This document shows positions 1-9,400 of a stretch of DNA of 64,000 bases, piece after piece. Position 1 is the first letter of the stretch; every line of letters begins with the position of its first letter. The stretch spans positions 1,054,001 through 1,118,000 of the forward strand of contig NZ_CP041406.1 of the NCBI RefSeq assembly GCF_014905135.1, read 5' to 3'. The stretch comes from Sulfurimonas paralvinellae (lineage in GTDB: Bacteria > Campylobacterota > Campylobacteria > Campylobacterales > Sulfurimonadaceae). Both the position numbers and the translations under genes were made by a program. Under the pieces are notes generated by a model that saw only the letters and a list, made by a program, of their open reading frames with translations, was not told the DNA's origin and did no database searches.

Positions 1-810
1 GATATAAAACTTATTGTACAAATCATGATATCGTTGAATTTTATAATTATATAAAAAGCTCATGTCAATGATGTGTTTTTTATGTGCGCGCAGTGTTTTA
101 GTGATCCAGCTCATAGTATTGTAGTATCTAAAAGGATGTAGCTTTAACGTATGGGCTTCTATCATCTTTTTCGAACGCGGTTTATCTTTTGGCTGTAGTT
201 TTTGCTTGTCAAGCTTCGTAATGTACTCCAGGACCTCTTTTGCTGAAAACTCTTTTGTAAACCATACTTTACAATAATCTGGAAACTGCTTCGTACCCGT
301 TGCACCCTCATTTAGAATAATAAGAGATTTAATTGTATAGTTTGGAAAAATAATCTCCAACAGCGCTTTTTTCTTACGTAAACGACGGCGAAGTTTTAAA
401 ACAGATTTCACAAGTGTCATCTCTACAAAATAGAGTTCATTGTTCTTAGTAATGAACATAGCATCAAATTCGGATATCTCACGCGATTTCGTTCTATAGA
501 CTATCTGTTCTTTTTCACTGATAGAAAGCGTATTGGCATATGCTTTATGTTTGGACTGGTGAAAACCTTTGAGTATAAACTTCGTTATATAGTCATTATC
601 CTGTGCATAGCGCAGTAACTTTTCATACAAAAAGTTTTCGTATACCTCCCCTTCAAAAGACCGATAGGAACTGAGATAAGAAGGGTCCTCAGTATCTATG
701 CCTTTTTTTATCAAAGAGAGCAGATGTTTTGTGTTATAGACATAGTGCAGTAAATTATCTGCTATGTCGTCTTTTTCGAGGTTTTTTATTGAGGGAGTTA
801 TTTCTAACAT
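1..810 (-). CDS. Uncharacterised protein, nuclease-fold-like, truncated by the window edge
   Basis: An open frame of 270 codons runs from an ATG at 810 off the left edge with no stop, so the C-terminus is missing. I do not recognise the family. The middle has the layout of a PD-(D/E)xK core: an acidic residue at 116 in an EFD context, a strand ending in Phe-Val-Glu-Met-Thr (Glu130), then a helix rich in Arg and Lys (about 135-150). The usual catalytic Lys after Glu130-Met is Thr; Lys135 could substitute, or the site may be dead. The ATG overlaps the dus stop by one base (TAATG), so the two are probably co-translated. The nuclease reading is inference; the open frame and the overlap are seen directly. 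Confidence 0.7.
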   Translation of the reverse strand, partial: MLEITPSIKNLEKDDIADNLLHYVYNTKHLLSLIKKGIDTEDPSYLSSYRSFEGEVYENFLYEKLLRYAQDNDYITKFILKGFHQSKHKAYANTLSISEKEQIVYRTKSREISEFDAMFITKNNELYFVEMTLVKSVLKLRRRLRKKKALLEIIFPNYTIKSLIILNEGATGTKQFPDYCKVWFTKEFSAKEVLEYITKLDKQKLQPKDKPRSKKMIEAHTLKLHPFRYYNTMSWITKTLRAHKKHIIDMSFLYNYKIQRYHDLYNKFYI

Positions 811-1763
811 TACAGAGCCATTTCACTATTTTTAAAGAAGTCATCAAGCAGTGCTCGAAACTCAGCTACATCATCAATAGTGTTGACCTGATTTCTGAGT
901 GCCGAAGCACCACGATAACCTTTGGAATAAGTATGCGTATGTTTTCTAAAAAGTATAACGCCATAATCACCATAAAACTCTATCATCTTGTCAAAATGTT
1001 CCATCACAATCTCATGCTTTATATCTTGGCTGACATACTCTTCACCTGTACGTAACTGGTGAAATATCCATGGAGCACCGACAGCACCCCGCCCTATCAT
1101 AACACCGTCAGCTCCGGTATGTTCAAGAACCCATTTCGCCTTTTCATAAGAGTCAATATCACCATTGGCGATAACAGGAATACTTACCGCCTTTTTTATT
1201 TCGGCAATAGCATCATAATCAACGGCAGCCTTAAATTTTCCGGCACGTGTTCTTCCATGAACAGCTAAAAAATCAGCACCGCTGTCTTCAACGACTTTGG
1301 CAATATCAACATGATTTTTCTCTTCAAAACCAAGACGAATTTTGACAGACGTCAGTTCTTTATTCGATGTTTCTTTAATAGTTTTAATGATGTCTCCCAT
1401 AAGAGGAAGATTTAAAAGGAGCGAACTGCCACTGCCGTGTCCTACTACTTTTGGTACAGGACAACCACAATTGAGATCAAGAATATCTATACCTTCTTGT
1501 TCGTTAAGAACCTCTACAGCACGCTTAACTATATCAACATCTGCACCGGCAATTTGGACAGAATAAGGGTCTTCAAGGGGAGATTTTTCAAGCATGTGGA
1601 GTGTTTTTTGTGAGCCGTGAGCCAAAGCATTTGAGCTGAGCATCTCACTAACTGTCAAGTCAGCTCCAAATTTTTTGACAACACTTCTAAATGGCAGGTC
1701 GGTAAAGCCCGCAAGCGGGGCTAGAACATAAAGAGGTTTTTCGAAGGAGAGATTTTCAATCAT
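810..1763 (-). CDS. dus: tRNA-dihydrouridine synthase
   Basis: FMN enzyme that reduces uridines in tRNA to dihydrouridine, using NADPH. The 317-residue length fits the family. The N-terminus carries the APLAGFTDLPFR segment, the middle carries NCGCPVPKV with the catalytic cysteine, and the FMN-phosphate region reads IANGDIDS followed by GADGVMIGRGAVGAPW, all Dus hallmarks. It is of the DusB/DusA type rather than DusC, but I cannot assign the modified position. Its start overlaps the stop of the next upstream membrane-protein gene by four bases, and its stop overlaps the start of the nuclease-like gene. It lies in the accD-led housekeeping run. Confidence 0.95.
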   Translation of the reverse strand: MIENLSFEKPLYVLAPLAGFTDLPFRSVVKKFGADLTVSEMLSSNALAHGSQKTLHMLEKSPLEDPYSVQIAGADVDIVKRAVEVLNEQEGIDILDLNCGCPVPKVVGHGSGSSLLLNLPLMGDIIKTIKETSNKELTSVKIRLGFEEKNHVDIAKVVEDSGADFLAVHGRTRAGKFKAAVDYDAIAEIKKAVSIPVIANGDIDSYEKAKWVLEHTGADGVMIGRGAVGAPWIFHQLRTGEEYVSQDIKHEIVMEHFDKMIEFYGDYGVILFRKHTHTYSKGYRGASALRNQVNTIDDVAEFRALLDDFFKNSEMAL

Positions 1764-2779
1764 ACAAAGAGATATATGCTAAAGTTTTTGCCACACTCTT
1801 TGAGTGCTCTGTAAGCTTTAAAGTTTTGAAATTCATCCGGCTGTGAATGTTCAAGCACTTCATCAGCCGGAGCAAGCATCTCTAGATCAAAAAGTGTAAA
1901 GAGATAAGCATCCATTGCATCCTCTTTCTCTTCACTGAGCATTTCAAAAAGTTTCATTCTCTGTTCTGGGATCATACCGCCTTTTGAAAGCGTTATTGAA
2001 AGTTCAATATAATCCTGCTTAGAGAGTTCTAATTTATTCAATAGTTCTATAAGCTCTTCGTTGGAAATACTCAATGTTCGCTCATCTGCATTGATACGTG
2101 CCATGATCTCATGAAGAGCTTCTTTTGTCAAATATGCTTTATATTTTAAGATATTGTGCAGTGATGCTGTTTTTACATACTCTGTATAAGCAAACTGGCA
2201 AAGTTCATCAGCATATTTTGTACAGTTTGAAAGAATATCTGATGCAGAGACATCACCTTTTTTCATACGATTTTTTTCATTTTGAATCACTAACGGGTTT
2301 TCCGGCAAAAGACTGAATGGTTTTAGATCCACAACTTCGCCATTTTTGATATCTTCAATAGCTTTTAAAACTCTGTCTATCTTTTCATTTCCTGTTGCAC
2401 CGATAAGTTCTGCATTTGGAAAGACAGTTGTCTTTTCAAGCAATGTTCCAAGTAATTTATAGCGATCAGTCTTAAAAGTATAGTGTCTGCTTTTTTTCCC
2501 TAAATAAGCGTCGATAATAGCATCAATGATTTTTTCAAAATCCTTTTCATAGCCGCGAAGCTTGAAATTACCTAACATAGAGTAAAAAGCCATATGTAAG
2601 ACACTCGCAAGGTAGAGAACCACTAATGGCACTACTACCCATAACGCTGTTTTCAATGATGGCATGGGGATACCAAACATATCAATACTCATGCTATCTT
2701 GAGTTACATATGCATACACATACCAACCGACCAAAGCTATCCAAATAAACGCAGCTATTGAGTATCTTTTAATGTACAT
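1760..2779 (-). CDS. Conserved membrane protein of unknown function
   Basis: A 339-residue protein with two predicted membrane helices near the N-terminus (about residues 8-26 and 44-70), separated by a short loop. A long, charged, mostly helical cytoplasmic part of about 270 residues follows. I do not recognise a named domain. The order dksA-like / this gene / dus, with four-base overlap to dus and 10 bases to the dksA-like gene, says it is co-transcribed with translation-related genes. It is likely a lineage-restricted Campylobacterota protein. No function is proposed. Confidence 0.75.
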   Translation of the reverse strand: MYIKRYSIAAFIWIALVGWYVYAYVTQDSMSIDMFGIPMPSLKTALWVVVPLVVLYLASVLHMAFYSMLGNFKLRGYEKDFEKIIDAIIDAYLGKKSRHYTFKTDRYKLLGTLLEKTTVFPNAELIGATGNEKIDRVLKAIEDIKNGEVVDLKPFSLLPENPLVIQNEKNRMKKGDVSASDILSNCTKYADELCQFAYTEYVKTASLHNILKYKAYLTKEALHEIMARINADERTLSISNEELIELLNKLELSKQDYIELSITLSKGGMIPEQRMKLFEMLSEEKEDAMDAYLFTLFDLEMLAPADEVLEHSQPDEFQNFKAYRALKECGKNFSIYLFV

Positions 2780-2789
2780 CTTTTCTTCC

Positions 2790-3140
2790 TTAGTTAGATT
2801 TTTCTACAATTTCTCTACAATCGATACAGTAAATTGCATGCGGTTTCACTTTTAAGCGTTGAAATCCGATATCGTCTTCACACATTTCACAAATGCCATA
2901 TTCACCATTTGCAATTTTTCCAAGAGCTTTTTCGATCTCTTGCAGCTCTTGCTGCTGCTGCTGTACAATTGCACTCTCTACCATTGAGTTGTTGTTAGCA
3001 GCAGCATGATCGCCCTCATCGCTGAGTTCTAAATTACTTATTTGATCTAATTCACTGCTTACACTATTGATATTCTTTAGAATCTGTTCTTTTCGACTCT
3101 CTAATATCTCTTTGAAATAATTTAACTCACTTGTTTGCAC
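2790..3140 (-). CDS. dksA: DksA/TraR-family zinc-finger transcription regulator
   Basis: Short (116-residue) DksA-like protein. The N-terminal half is a coiled coil whose tip carries DEGDHA, equivalent to the acidic DxxD tip that reaches into the RNA polymerase secondary channel. The C-terminal half has a four-cysteine zinc finger, CEMC and later CIDC. DksA works with ppGpp in the stringent response. E. coli DksA is longer (151 residues), but short forms are usual in Campylobacterota. It sits 11 bases from rlmH in a run of translation-linked genes. A poly-Gln stretch (QQQQQ) falls in the coil. The family call is firm; strict orthology to E. coli dksA is less so. Confidence 0.85.
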   Translation of the reverse strand: MQTSELNYFKEILESRKEQILKNINSVSSELDQISNLELSDEGDHAAANNNSMVESAIVQQQQQELQEIEKALGKIANGEYGICEMCEDDIGFQRLKVKPHAIYCIDCREIVEKSN

Positions 3141-3151
3141 GTATGCTTTCC

Positions 3152-3610
3152 TTATTTATGATATGGGTGATTGCTAAGTATAGAAAAACCTCTATAAATC
3201 TGTTCTAACAAAACTGCTTTTGCTATCTTATGACTCATTGTAACTTTTCCAAGGCTTATCACACTGTTGCTTTTTTTTAAAAAGCTCTCTTCAAAGCCAT
3301 AAGCTCCACCGATAAAAAATTTAACGGACATTTTATCATTTAATAGCTTACTAAATTCAAAACTATCGATTAATTTCCCATCTGGATGCAAAGTTATACA
3401 AAAATCTTTCCCAATATAACCTTCTAAAGCCTTTGTATATGCCTTTTGAGCGGCATCTGGGGAAATAGTGTGTGCTTTTGTTACATCTTTGGTGAAAATC
3501 TCGGTATCTTTTACTTTCGCAAACCGAGATATCATTTTTTCTAATTCTTTATAGAGTGGATCGTAGATAGATTTCTCTTTTTTGGCAATAGAGACTATTT
3601 CTATATTCAT
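3152..3610 (-). CDS. rlmH: 23S rRNA (pseudouridine1915-N3)-methyltransferase
   Basis: SPOUT-fold methyltransferase that methylates pseudouridine 1915 in helix 69 of 23S rRNA, using SAM. The 152-residue length matches the family. The C-terminal half has the SAM-binding knot sequence [14 protein letters not shown], then the conserved ending [19 protein letters not shown], nearly a signature for RlmH. It overlaps the thiE-like gene by four bases and is 11 bases upstream of the dksA-like gene, so it is in the middle of the accD-led operon. Confidence 0.95.
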   Translation of the reverse strand: MNIEIVSIAKKEKSIYDPLYKELEKMISRFAKVKDTEIFTKDVTKAHTISPDAAQKAYTKALEGYIGKDFCITLHPDGKLIDSFEFSKLLNDKMSVKFFIGGAYGFEESFLKKSNSVISLGKVTMSHKIAKAVLLEQIYRGFSILSNHPYHK

Positions 3611-4170
3611 GACACAAGTCCACTGCCAATTACATGATAGGTTACATTTTTAAACGTATCATCGAGTTTGACACCGCCTATCGCTGCGACATAATGTTTT
3701 GAAAGTTTAGCGATGTCATCAAGTTTATCATCAAGGACTCCTGATATATCCGTTTTTGTAGAACTGTTTCTATATGCTCCAAGGCCTATGTAATTCAAAT
3801 CCATTTGGTTTGCCTCTAAGACCTCTTCTTCGTTATGTGTTGAAATTCCAAGAATCTTATCGCCACCAATAACACTTCGCAGTATTTTGACAGCTTTATG
3901 GCTGTCTTCATCTATAACTCTCAAATCTTCCTGCCCTACATGAACACCGTCACAGAACTCTACAAGTTCATAGGAATCATTGACAATTAAAAATCCGTCA
4001 TACTGTTTTCTAATAGCGATAAGCTGTTGCTTGATAAAAGCTATATCTGCATTTTTTGCGCGATATTGTATGATCTCTGCTTTATGCTCCATTGCTTTTT
4101 GCAAAAAGTCCTCTATAGAAAGACCTTTTTTGTCAAGCATATCCTGGTCGCATAGAGCATAGAGTCGCAT
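3607..4170 (-). CDS. Thiamine-phosphate-synthase-like (ThiE/TenI) protein
   Basis: TIM-barrel protein of 187 residues, a little shorter than typical ThiE (about 210). Visible ThiE signatures: IQYRAK near residue 36, the VND and [10 protein letters not shown] segment, GISTHN, and IGGV near the C-terminus. The phosphate-loop region that is usually GPxFxTxTK reads [13 protein letters not shown], so it keeps TK but differs before it. It may be a genuine thiamine phosphate synthase or a TenI-type thiazole tautomerase; the altered loop makes me leave the symbol empty. It is one base from accD and overlaps rlmH by four bases. Confidence 0.75.
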   Translation of the reverse strand: MRLYALCDQDMLDKKGLSIEDFLQKAMEHKAEIIQYRAKNADIAFIKQQLIAIRKQYDGFLIVNDSYELVEFCDGVHVGQEDLRVIDEDSHKAVKILRSVIGGDKILGISTHNEEEVLEANQMDLNYIGLGAYRNSSTKTDISGVLDDKLDDIAKLSKHYVAAIGGVKLDDTFKNVTYHVIGSGLVS

Positions 4171-4171
4171 A

Positions 4172-5020
4172 TTAGTCGTTATTTGTCATAAGTACAAGAA
4201 GATCAGCAAGTGTCTTTTTAAGTTCATTACGATTAACGATCATATCGATAGAACCATGATCGAGTAAGAACTCGGCTCTTTGAAAGCCTTCAGGAAGTTC
4301 AGAACCGATTGTCTGCTCAATTACCCTTGCTCCTGCAAAACCGACAAGTGCACCCGGTTCTGCTATAATAATGTCACCAAGATTTGCAAATGATGCTGAT
4401 ACACCACCCATTGTAGGGTCAGTAAGTACTGAGATAAACGGAAGGTTCTCATTAGAAAGCTTCCCAAGTGCCGCAGATGTTTTACTCATTTGAAGCAGTG
4501 AAAAAGTAGACTCCTGCATTCTCGCCCCTCCGGAAGCTGAAAGAATAATCAAACCTTCACGATTTTCTATAGCACGATTCACTGCACGTACAATTTTTTC
4601 ACCTTCAACGGAACCCAGAGACCCGCCCATAAAAGCAAAGTCAAAGATCACAAGCTGCACAGGTGTACCATTCATCTTACAGCTTCCGGCAACGACAGAA
4701 GATTTTCTTCCTGTCTTTTTTTCACCATCTTCAATTCTCTTTTTGTAAGGCTTGCTGTCAACAAATTTTAATGGATCTACAGGCTCGAGACCTGCGTCGT
4801 ACTCTACAAATGTACCTTCATCTGCAAGCAGTTTAATACGCTCTTTAACGCCGATACGAATATGATAGCCACATTTTGGACATACATAGTTTTGATTCTC
4901 AACCTCTTTGTAGTACATAAGAGAGTGGCAAGATTTACATTTTATCCAATGAGAACCAGCTTCTGCTTTTTCAGGTTGTTTATTTTCAAATGTCTTTTTA
5001 AAAAGGTTAAGAAAGTCCAA
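4172..5020 (-). CDS. accD: Acetyl-CoA carboxylase carboxyltransferase subunit beta
   Basis: Catalyses transfer of the carboxyl group from biotin-BCCP to acetyl-CoA, with AccA, to start fatty-acid synthesis. The 282-residue protein has the N-terminal AccD zinc ribbon (CKSC at about 28-31 and CPKC about 20 residues later), then the crotonase-like carboxyltransferase fold with GGSLGSVEGEKIVRA, SASGGARMQE and TDPTMGGVSASFA. The start is a TTG: a purine-rich AAGGA lies seven bases upstream and no better start is near. It is the first gene of the run down to the left edge. Confidence 0.95.
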   Translation of the reverse strand: MDFLNLFKKTFENKQPEKAEAGSHWIKCKSCHSLMYYKEVENQNYVCPKCGYHIRIGVKERIKLLADEGTFVEYDAGLEPVDPLKFVDSKPYKKRIEDGEKKTGRKSSVVAGSCKMNGTPVQLVIFDFAFMGGSLGSVEGEKIVRAVNRAIENREGLIILSASGGARMQESTFSLLQMSKTSAALGKLSNENLPFISVLTDPTMGGVSASFANLGDIIIAEPGALVGFAGARVIEQTIGSELPEGFQRAEFLLDHGSIDMIVNRNELKKTLADLLVLMTNND

Positions 5021-5050
5021 AAAATTATCCTTATATTATAATCATAGAGT

Positions 5051-5056
5051 ATTATA
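5051..5056 (-). promoter_or_regulatory. Candidate -10 box for the accD operon
   Basis: On the minus strand TATAAT lies about 30 bases upstream of the accD TTG start, in the only real gap (60 bases) between gltD and accD. No convincing -35 sits at 16-18 bases; TTGATG lies at 15. This is weak but positioned as expected for a sigma70-type promoter. Confidence 0.4.
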
Positions 5057-5080
5057 GCAAATTAATACTAACATCAAAAT

Positions 5081-6466
5081 TTATTTGAGCAAAGCATTTG
5101 CAATGCTGCGTGCCGCTTCACGACCGTCATAAGCGGCTGTTACAACAAGGTCGGCACCTCTGAAACAGTCACCGCCGGCATAGATTCCCGATGTTGTTGT
5201 CTCATGCGTTTCCTCATTGATGATAATGCCGCCCCATGAATTTGTCTCTATTCCGTTTTCAGCCAAGAATGAAGGCACAGCAGGGTCAAATCCAAGAGAC
5301 ATAATAATAACATCGGCATTGACTCTGTGTTCGCTTCCTTTGACCTCTTCCATTCGCTGACGACCGGATTCATCTTTTGCACCGAGTGTTGTTTTTACAA
5401 CTTCAACGGCAACTGCCTGGCCTGCTTCATTGAGTATAATCTCTTTTGGAGCAACGAAGAAAGTGAAATCAACTCCCTCTTCCATCGCATTCTTATACTC
5501 TTTTTTACTTCCCGGCATATTTTTTTCATCACGACGGTAGAGACATGTTACAGATTTTGCACCCTCACGCTTAGCAGTTCTAAGGCAGTCCATCGCAGTA
5601 TCACCACCACCGATAACGACAACATTCAAGTCTTTAAAGTCGAATTTTTTGTCATAGCTAAGATTAAAGTTCTTTCTCTGAATAGCTGTAAGGTAATCCA
5701 TAGCGGCATAGACATTCGGTGCATTTTCACCCGAAATTCCTGCAGATTTTGCTTTTGTCGCACCAACACCGATAAACATCGCATCATGCTGATTTGCTAT
5801 CTCTTCAAAATCAATGTCACGCCCTACTTCACAGTTAAGCACAAGCTTCATACCCGCTTCTTCAAGAAGTTTAATACGACGCTCGACAACTTTCTTATCA
5901 AGCTTAAAGTTTGGAATACCATATGTTAAAAGCCCGCCTGCACGGTCACTTCTTTCATACATTGTCACGGCAATTCCACTTCTTAAGAGATATGTTGCAA
6001 CAGAAAGCCCGGCAGGTCCGCTTCCGATGACTGCTACTTTTTTATCAGTAGTGATTCCTGGGAACTCAGGTTTATAACCAGCTTTAAATCCTGCTTCTGT
6101 GATATGCGTTTCAACAGAACCGATAGTAATGGCACCATGACCGTCATTAAGTGTACAGTCTCCTTCACAAAGTCTGTCATGAGGACAGACTCTTCCCATT
6201 ACTTCTGGGAACGGAGAAGGCTCATTTGAAAGTCTGAATGCAAATTCAAGATCTTTTTCACTTACCGCTTTGAGCCACTGAGGAATGTAGTTATGAAGAG
6301 GACATTTATTAAGACAAAACGGATCACCACACTGGATACATCTGTCACTTTGCGTGGCAGCATCATCACGGTCAAAAACTTCATAAATTTCACCAAAATC
6401 TTTTGTTCTCTCAACAACAAGTCTTTTTTCCGGATCAATTCTTTCAGTCGTTAAATATTCTCTCAT
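5081..6466 (-). CDS. gltD: Glutamate synthase small subunit (NADPH/ferredoxin-linked)
   Basis: Supplies electrons to GltB for glutamate synthesis from glutamine and 2-oxoglutarate. The 461-residue protein has the N-terminal iron-sulfur domain (CIQCGDPFCLNKCP and CPHDRLCEGDC), then an FAD Rossmann motif VIGSGPAGLSVA near residue 146 and a second dinucleotide motif VVVIGGGDTAMDC for NADPH. The C-terminus has the FAD-closing segment GIYAGGDCFRGADLVVTA. It starts two bases after the gltB stop, so the pair is one operon and is the main ammonium-assimilation route visible here. Confidence 0.95.
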   Translation of the reverse strand: MREYLTTERIDPEKRLVVERTKDFGEIYEVFDRDDAATQSDRCIQCGDPFCLNKCPLHNYIPQWLKAVSEKDLEFAFRLSNEPSPFPEVMGRVCPHDRLCEGDCTLNDGHGAITIGSVETHITEAGFKAGYKPEFPGITTDKKVAVIGSGPAGLSVATYLLRSGIAVTMYERSDRAGGLLTYGIPNFKLDKKVVERRIKLLEEAGMKLVLNCEVGRDIDFEEIANQHDAMFIGVGATKAKSAGISGENAPNVYAAMDYLTAIQRKNFNLSYDKKFDFKDLNVVVIGGGDTAMDCLRTAKREGAKSVTCLYRRDEKNMPGSKKEYKNAMEEGVDFTFFVAPKEIILNEAGQAVAVEVVKTTLGAKDESGRQRMEEVKGSEHRVNADVIIMSLGFDPAVPSFLAENGIETNSWGGIIINEETHETTTSGIYAGGDCFRGADLVVTAAYDGREAARSIANALLK

Positions 6467-6468
6467 TA

Positions 6469-9400
6469 TTAATCTCCATTCTCTAGGTTAAGTGGTAATT
6501 TTGTTAAATTTTTCGGTTTTACAAGCCAGAAATTTCTTACTTCCACTCTAAAATTATTCAATAATTCCTGTGCTTTTTTACTACCTGTCTCTACAACATA
6601 GTCTTTTAAAAGTCGTTTGAGGTAGTGTCGTGCTTCGTCACCCTCATCGGTATCTATTCTTACCGCTTCAACAAGTTCACCGTTTACATTTTCTATGAAA
6701 CTGTGTTCTTTATCATATACAAAACTGATACCACCTGTCATACCAGCACCAAAGTTGATACCCGTACGTCCAAGAATAACAACAACACCGCCTGTCATAT
6801 ATTCACAAGCATTATCTCCAGTCCCCTCGACAATAGCAAACGCTCCAGAGTTACGAACAGCAAAACGTTCACCAACACTTCCTGAGATATAAAGCTTACC
6901 GCCTGTAGCACCATAAAGACATGTATTACCACCTGCTGAGTACGTTTCACCTTCATTTTTTGATGTAATGATGATCTTACCTCCGTGCATACCTTTACCA
7001 ATGTAGTCATTTGCCACACCTTTAAGGTAGATAGAGACACCATTTATCAAAAATGCACCAAGAGCCTGCCCTGCAACACCTTCAAGATTGATCTTGATCG
7101 TATCAGGTTTGAGTCCTGTATCACCGTAATATTCTGCAATTTCACCAGAGACAAGTGCACCAAAACTTCTGTTTAAGTTACATATCTCTCGATTTATTCT
7201 AATAGGGTGTTCCGGATGTTTAATAGCAACATAAGCTTCTTTAAGCACATCTTTTTCAAATGCATTGTCATCAAAAGGAGGATTAAATGGCTGCTGATGT
7301 GTATTAACACCTTCTTCTTTATGCAATATTGCAGAGAAGTCGAATTTCTTCGCAAATTCATCCTCTTTAGCTTTGAGCAGATCAACACGACCTATCATCT
7401 CTTCCATTGTTTTATAACCAAGCTCTGCCATAATAGAACGTACATCTTCTGCAAGAAGCGTAAAGTAGTTGATAACCTGATCGACATGTCCTTTAAAGAA
7501 CTCTTCACGCAGCTTTTCGTTTTGTGTAGCAATACCGACAGAACATTTGTTGACATGACAGATACGAAGCATTTTACATCCAACGATCGTCAATACTCCT
7601 GTACCAAATGCAAAACTCTCAGCACCTAAAAGAGCAGCTTTTACAACATCAAGTCCGGTTTTAAGACCACCGTCTGTTTGTAGTTCTACAAGGCCGCGCA
7701 AGTTATTTGCTTTAAGGGCATTATGTGCTTCTGAAAGTCCAAGTTCCCATGGATTTCCTGCAAATTTGATGGAAGTAAGCGGAGCAGCACCTGTACCACC
7801 GTCTCCACCGGAGATGATGATTTTATCAGCATACGCTTTTGCAACACCCGCTGCGATCGTACCGACACCGACAGTAGAGACAAGCTTAACTGCAACACGT
7901 GCTTTTGGATTAACCTGTTTCATATCAAAGATAAGCTGCGCTAAATCTTCGATAGAGTAGATATCATGGTGTGGCGGAGGTGAAATAAGTGTAACACCAG
8001 GAACCGTATGACGCAGTTTGCCGATAAGCGGAGTAACTTTATGCCCTGGAAGTTGTCCACCCTCACCCGGTTTTGCACCCTGTGCAACTTTGATCTGAAT
8101 CTCTTCTGCACTTCTAAGATATGCAGGAGTCACACCAAATCGCCCGGAAGCAACCTGTTTGATCTTGGAAACTCGCTCAGTTGAAAAACGTGCTTTGTCT
8201 TCTCCACCTTCACCTGAGTTTGATTGTCCGCCAATTCTATTCATAGCAATAGCGATCGTCTCATGCGCTTCCGGAGAGATTGAACCTAAACTCATTGCAG
8301 CCGATGCAAAACGTTTAAAGATTGCCTCTTTTGGTTCTACTTCAGAGATATCGATCGGTTTTCTGTCTGATTTGATATCTAAGAAATCACGGATCATCTT
8401 CAGACCACGACCGTTAACGAGTTTTTTCAATGCTTCAAAATCTTCTGTTTTTCCGCTTGATGCCATTTTGTGAATAGCATGAATAACTGCAGGACCGAAA
8501 TCATGATGTTCCTGACCTGTATAGAATTTATAGAAACCACCGATATTAAGTGGAAAAATCTTTTTAAAGCCGTCATTTTTAAATGCTGATCTATGAAATT
8601 TTTCCAATCTTTCATCAATATCTTCATAGCTAAGTCCAGGAATGACGCAGTTAGAAGATTCAAAACAATCTTCGACGATCTCACGTGAGAGTCCCATAAC
8701 ATCAAAAAGACCTGAGTTTCTATACGATGCAATTGTTGCAATACCCATTTTTGACATAATCTTCAAAAGACCGCCATTAATAGCCGTATGAACAGATTTA
8801 AGTGCTTCATGAACTGCAATATCAGTGTTCTTTTTGCGTTTCAACTGATTGATAGCCGTTGCAAAAAGAAGATTTGGATAGATTGCACTTACACCGTAAC
8901 CAATAAGTACAGCAGCTGAGTGAGAATCAACCACTTCACCTGTAACAGCAATAATAGAAACAAGATGACGAATTTTTGCCTTTAAAAGTGCAAAATTAAC
9001 ACGTCCTACCGCCATAGCCATAGGAATTGTCTTTTTCGTCGGTCCAAAATCTGCATCATCCAAAATAACGATGCGTGTACCGTCATTCTTCACAGAACCA
9101 ATGATTTGTGCGACAAGCATATCAAGTGCTTCTCGAAGATTTCCTTCATAGGCTGTAGAAAATGTTTCATTTTGATAGAAACTTTGGTACGAAGGTGATT
9201 TTTTATCACCGAATGATTTCAAGACTTCAAGTTTCTCTTTTGTAATGATCGGTGAAATAGATTTGAGTCTATGCGCATGGGAAGGAATTTCATCTAAGAT
9301 ATTGTGCACTTCACCAAAACCTGTATTGAGACTCATAACAACTTTTTCACGGATAGGATCGATAGGCGGGTTTGTCACCTGTGCAAATTTTTGCTTGAAA

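Noticed and set aside
7207-7629. Plus-strand open frame of 140 codons inside gltB
   Set aside because: It lies wholly antisense to a strong, conserved gene, with Cys/Phe/Thr-rich composition and no start signal; it and similar frames are shadows of the opposite strand.
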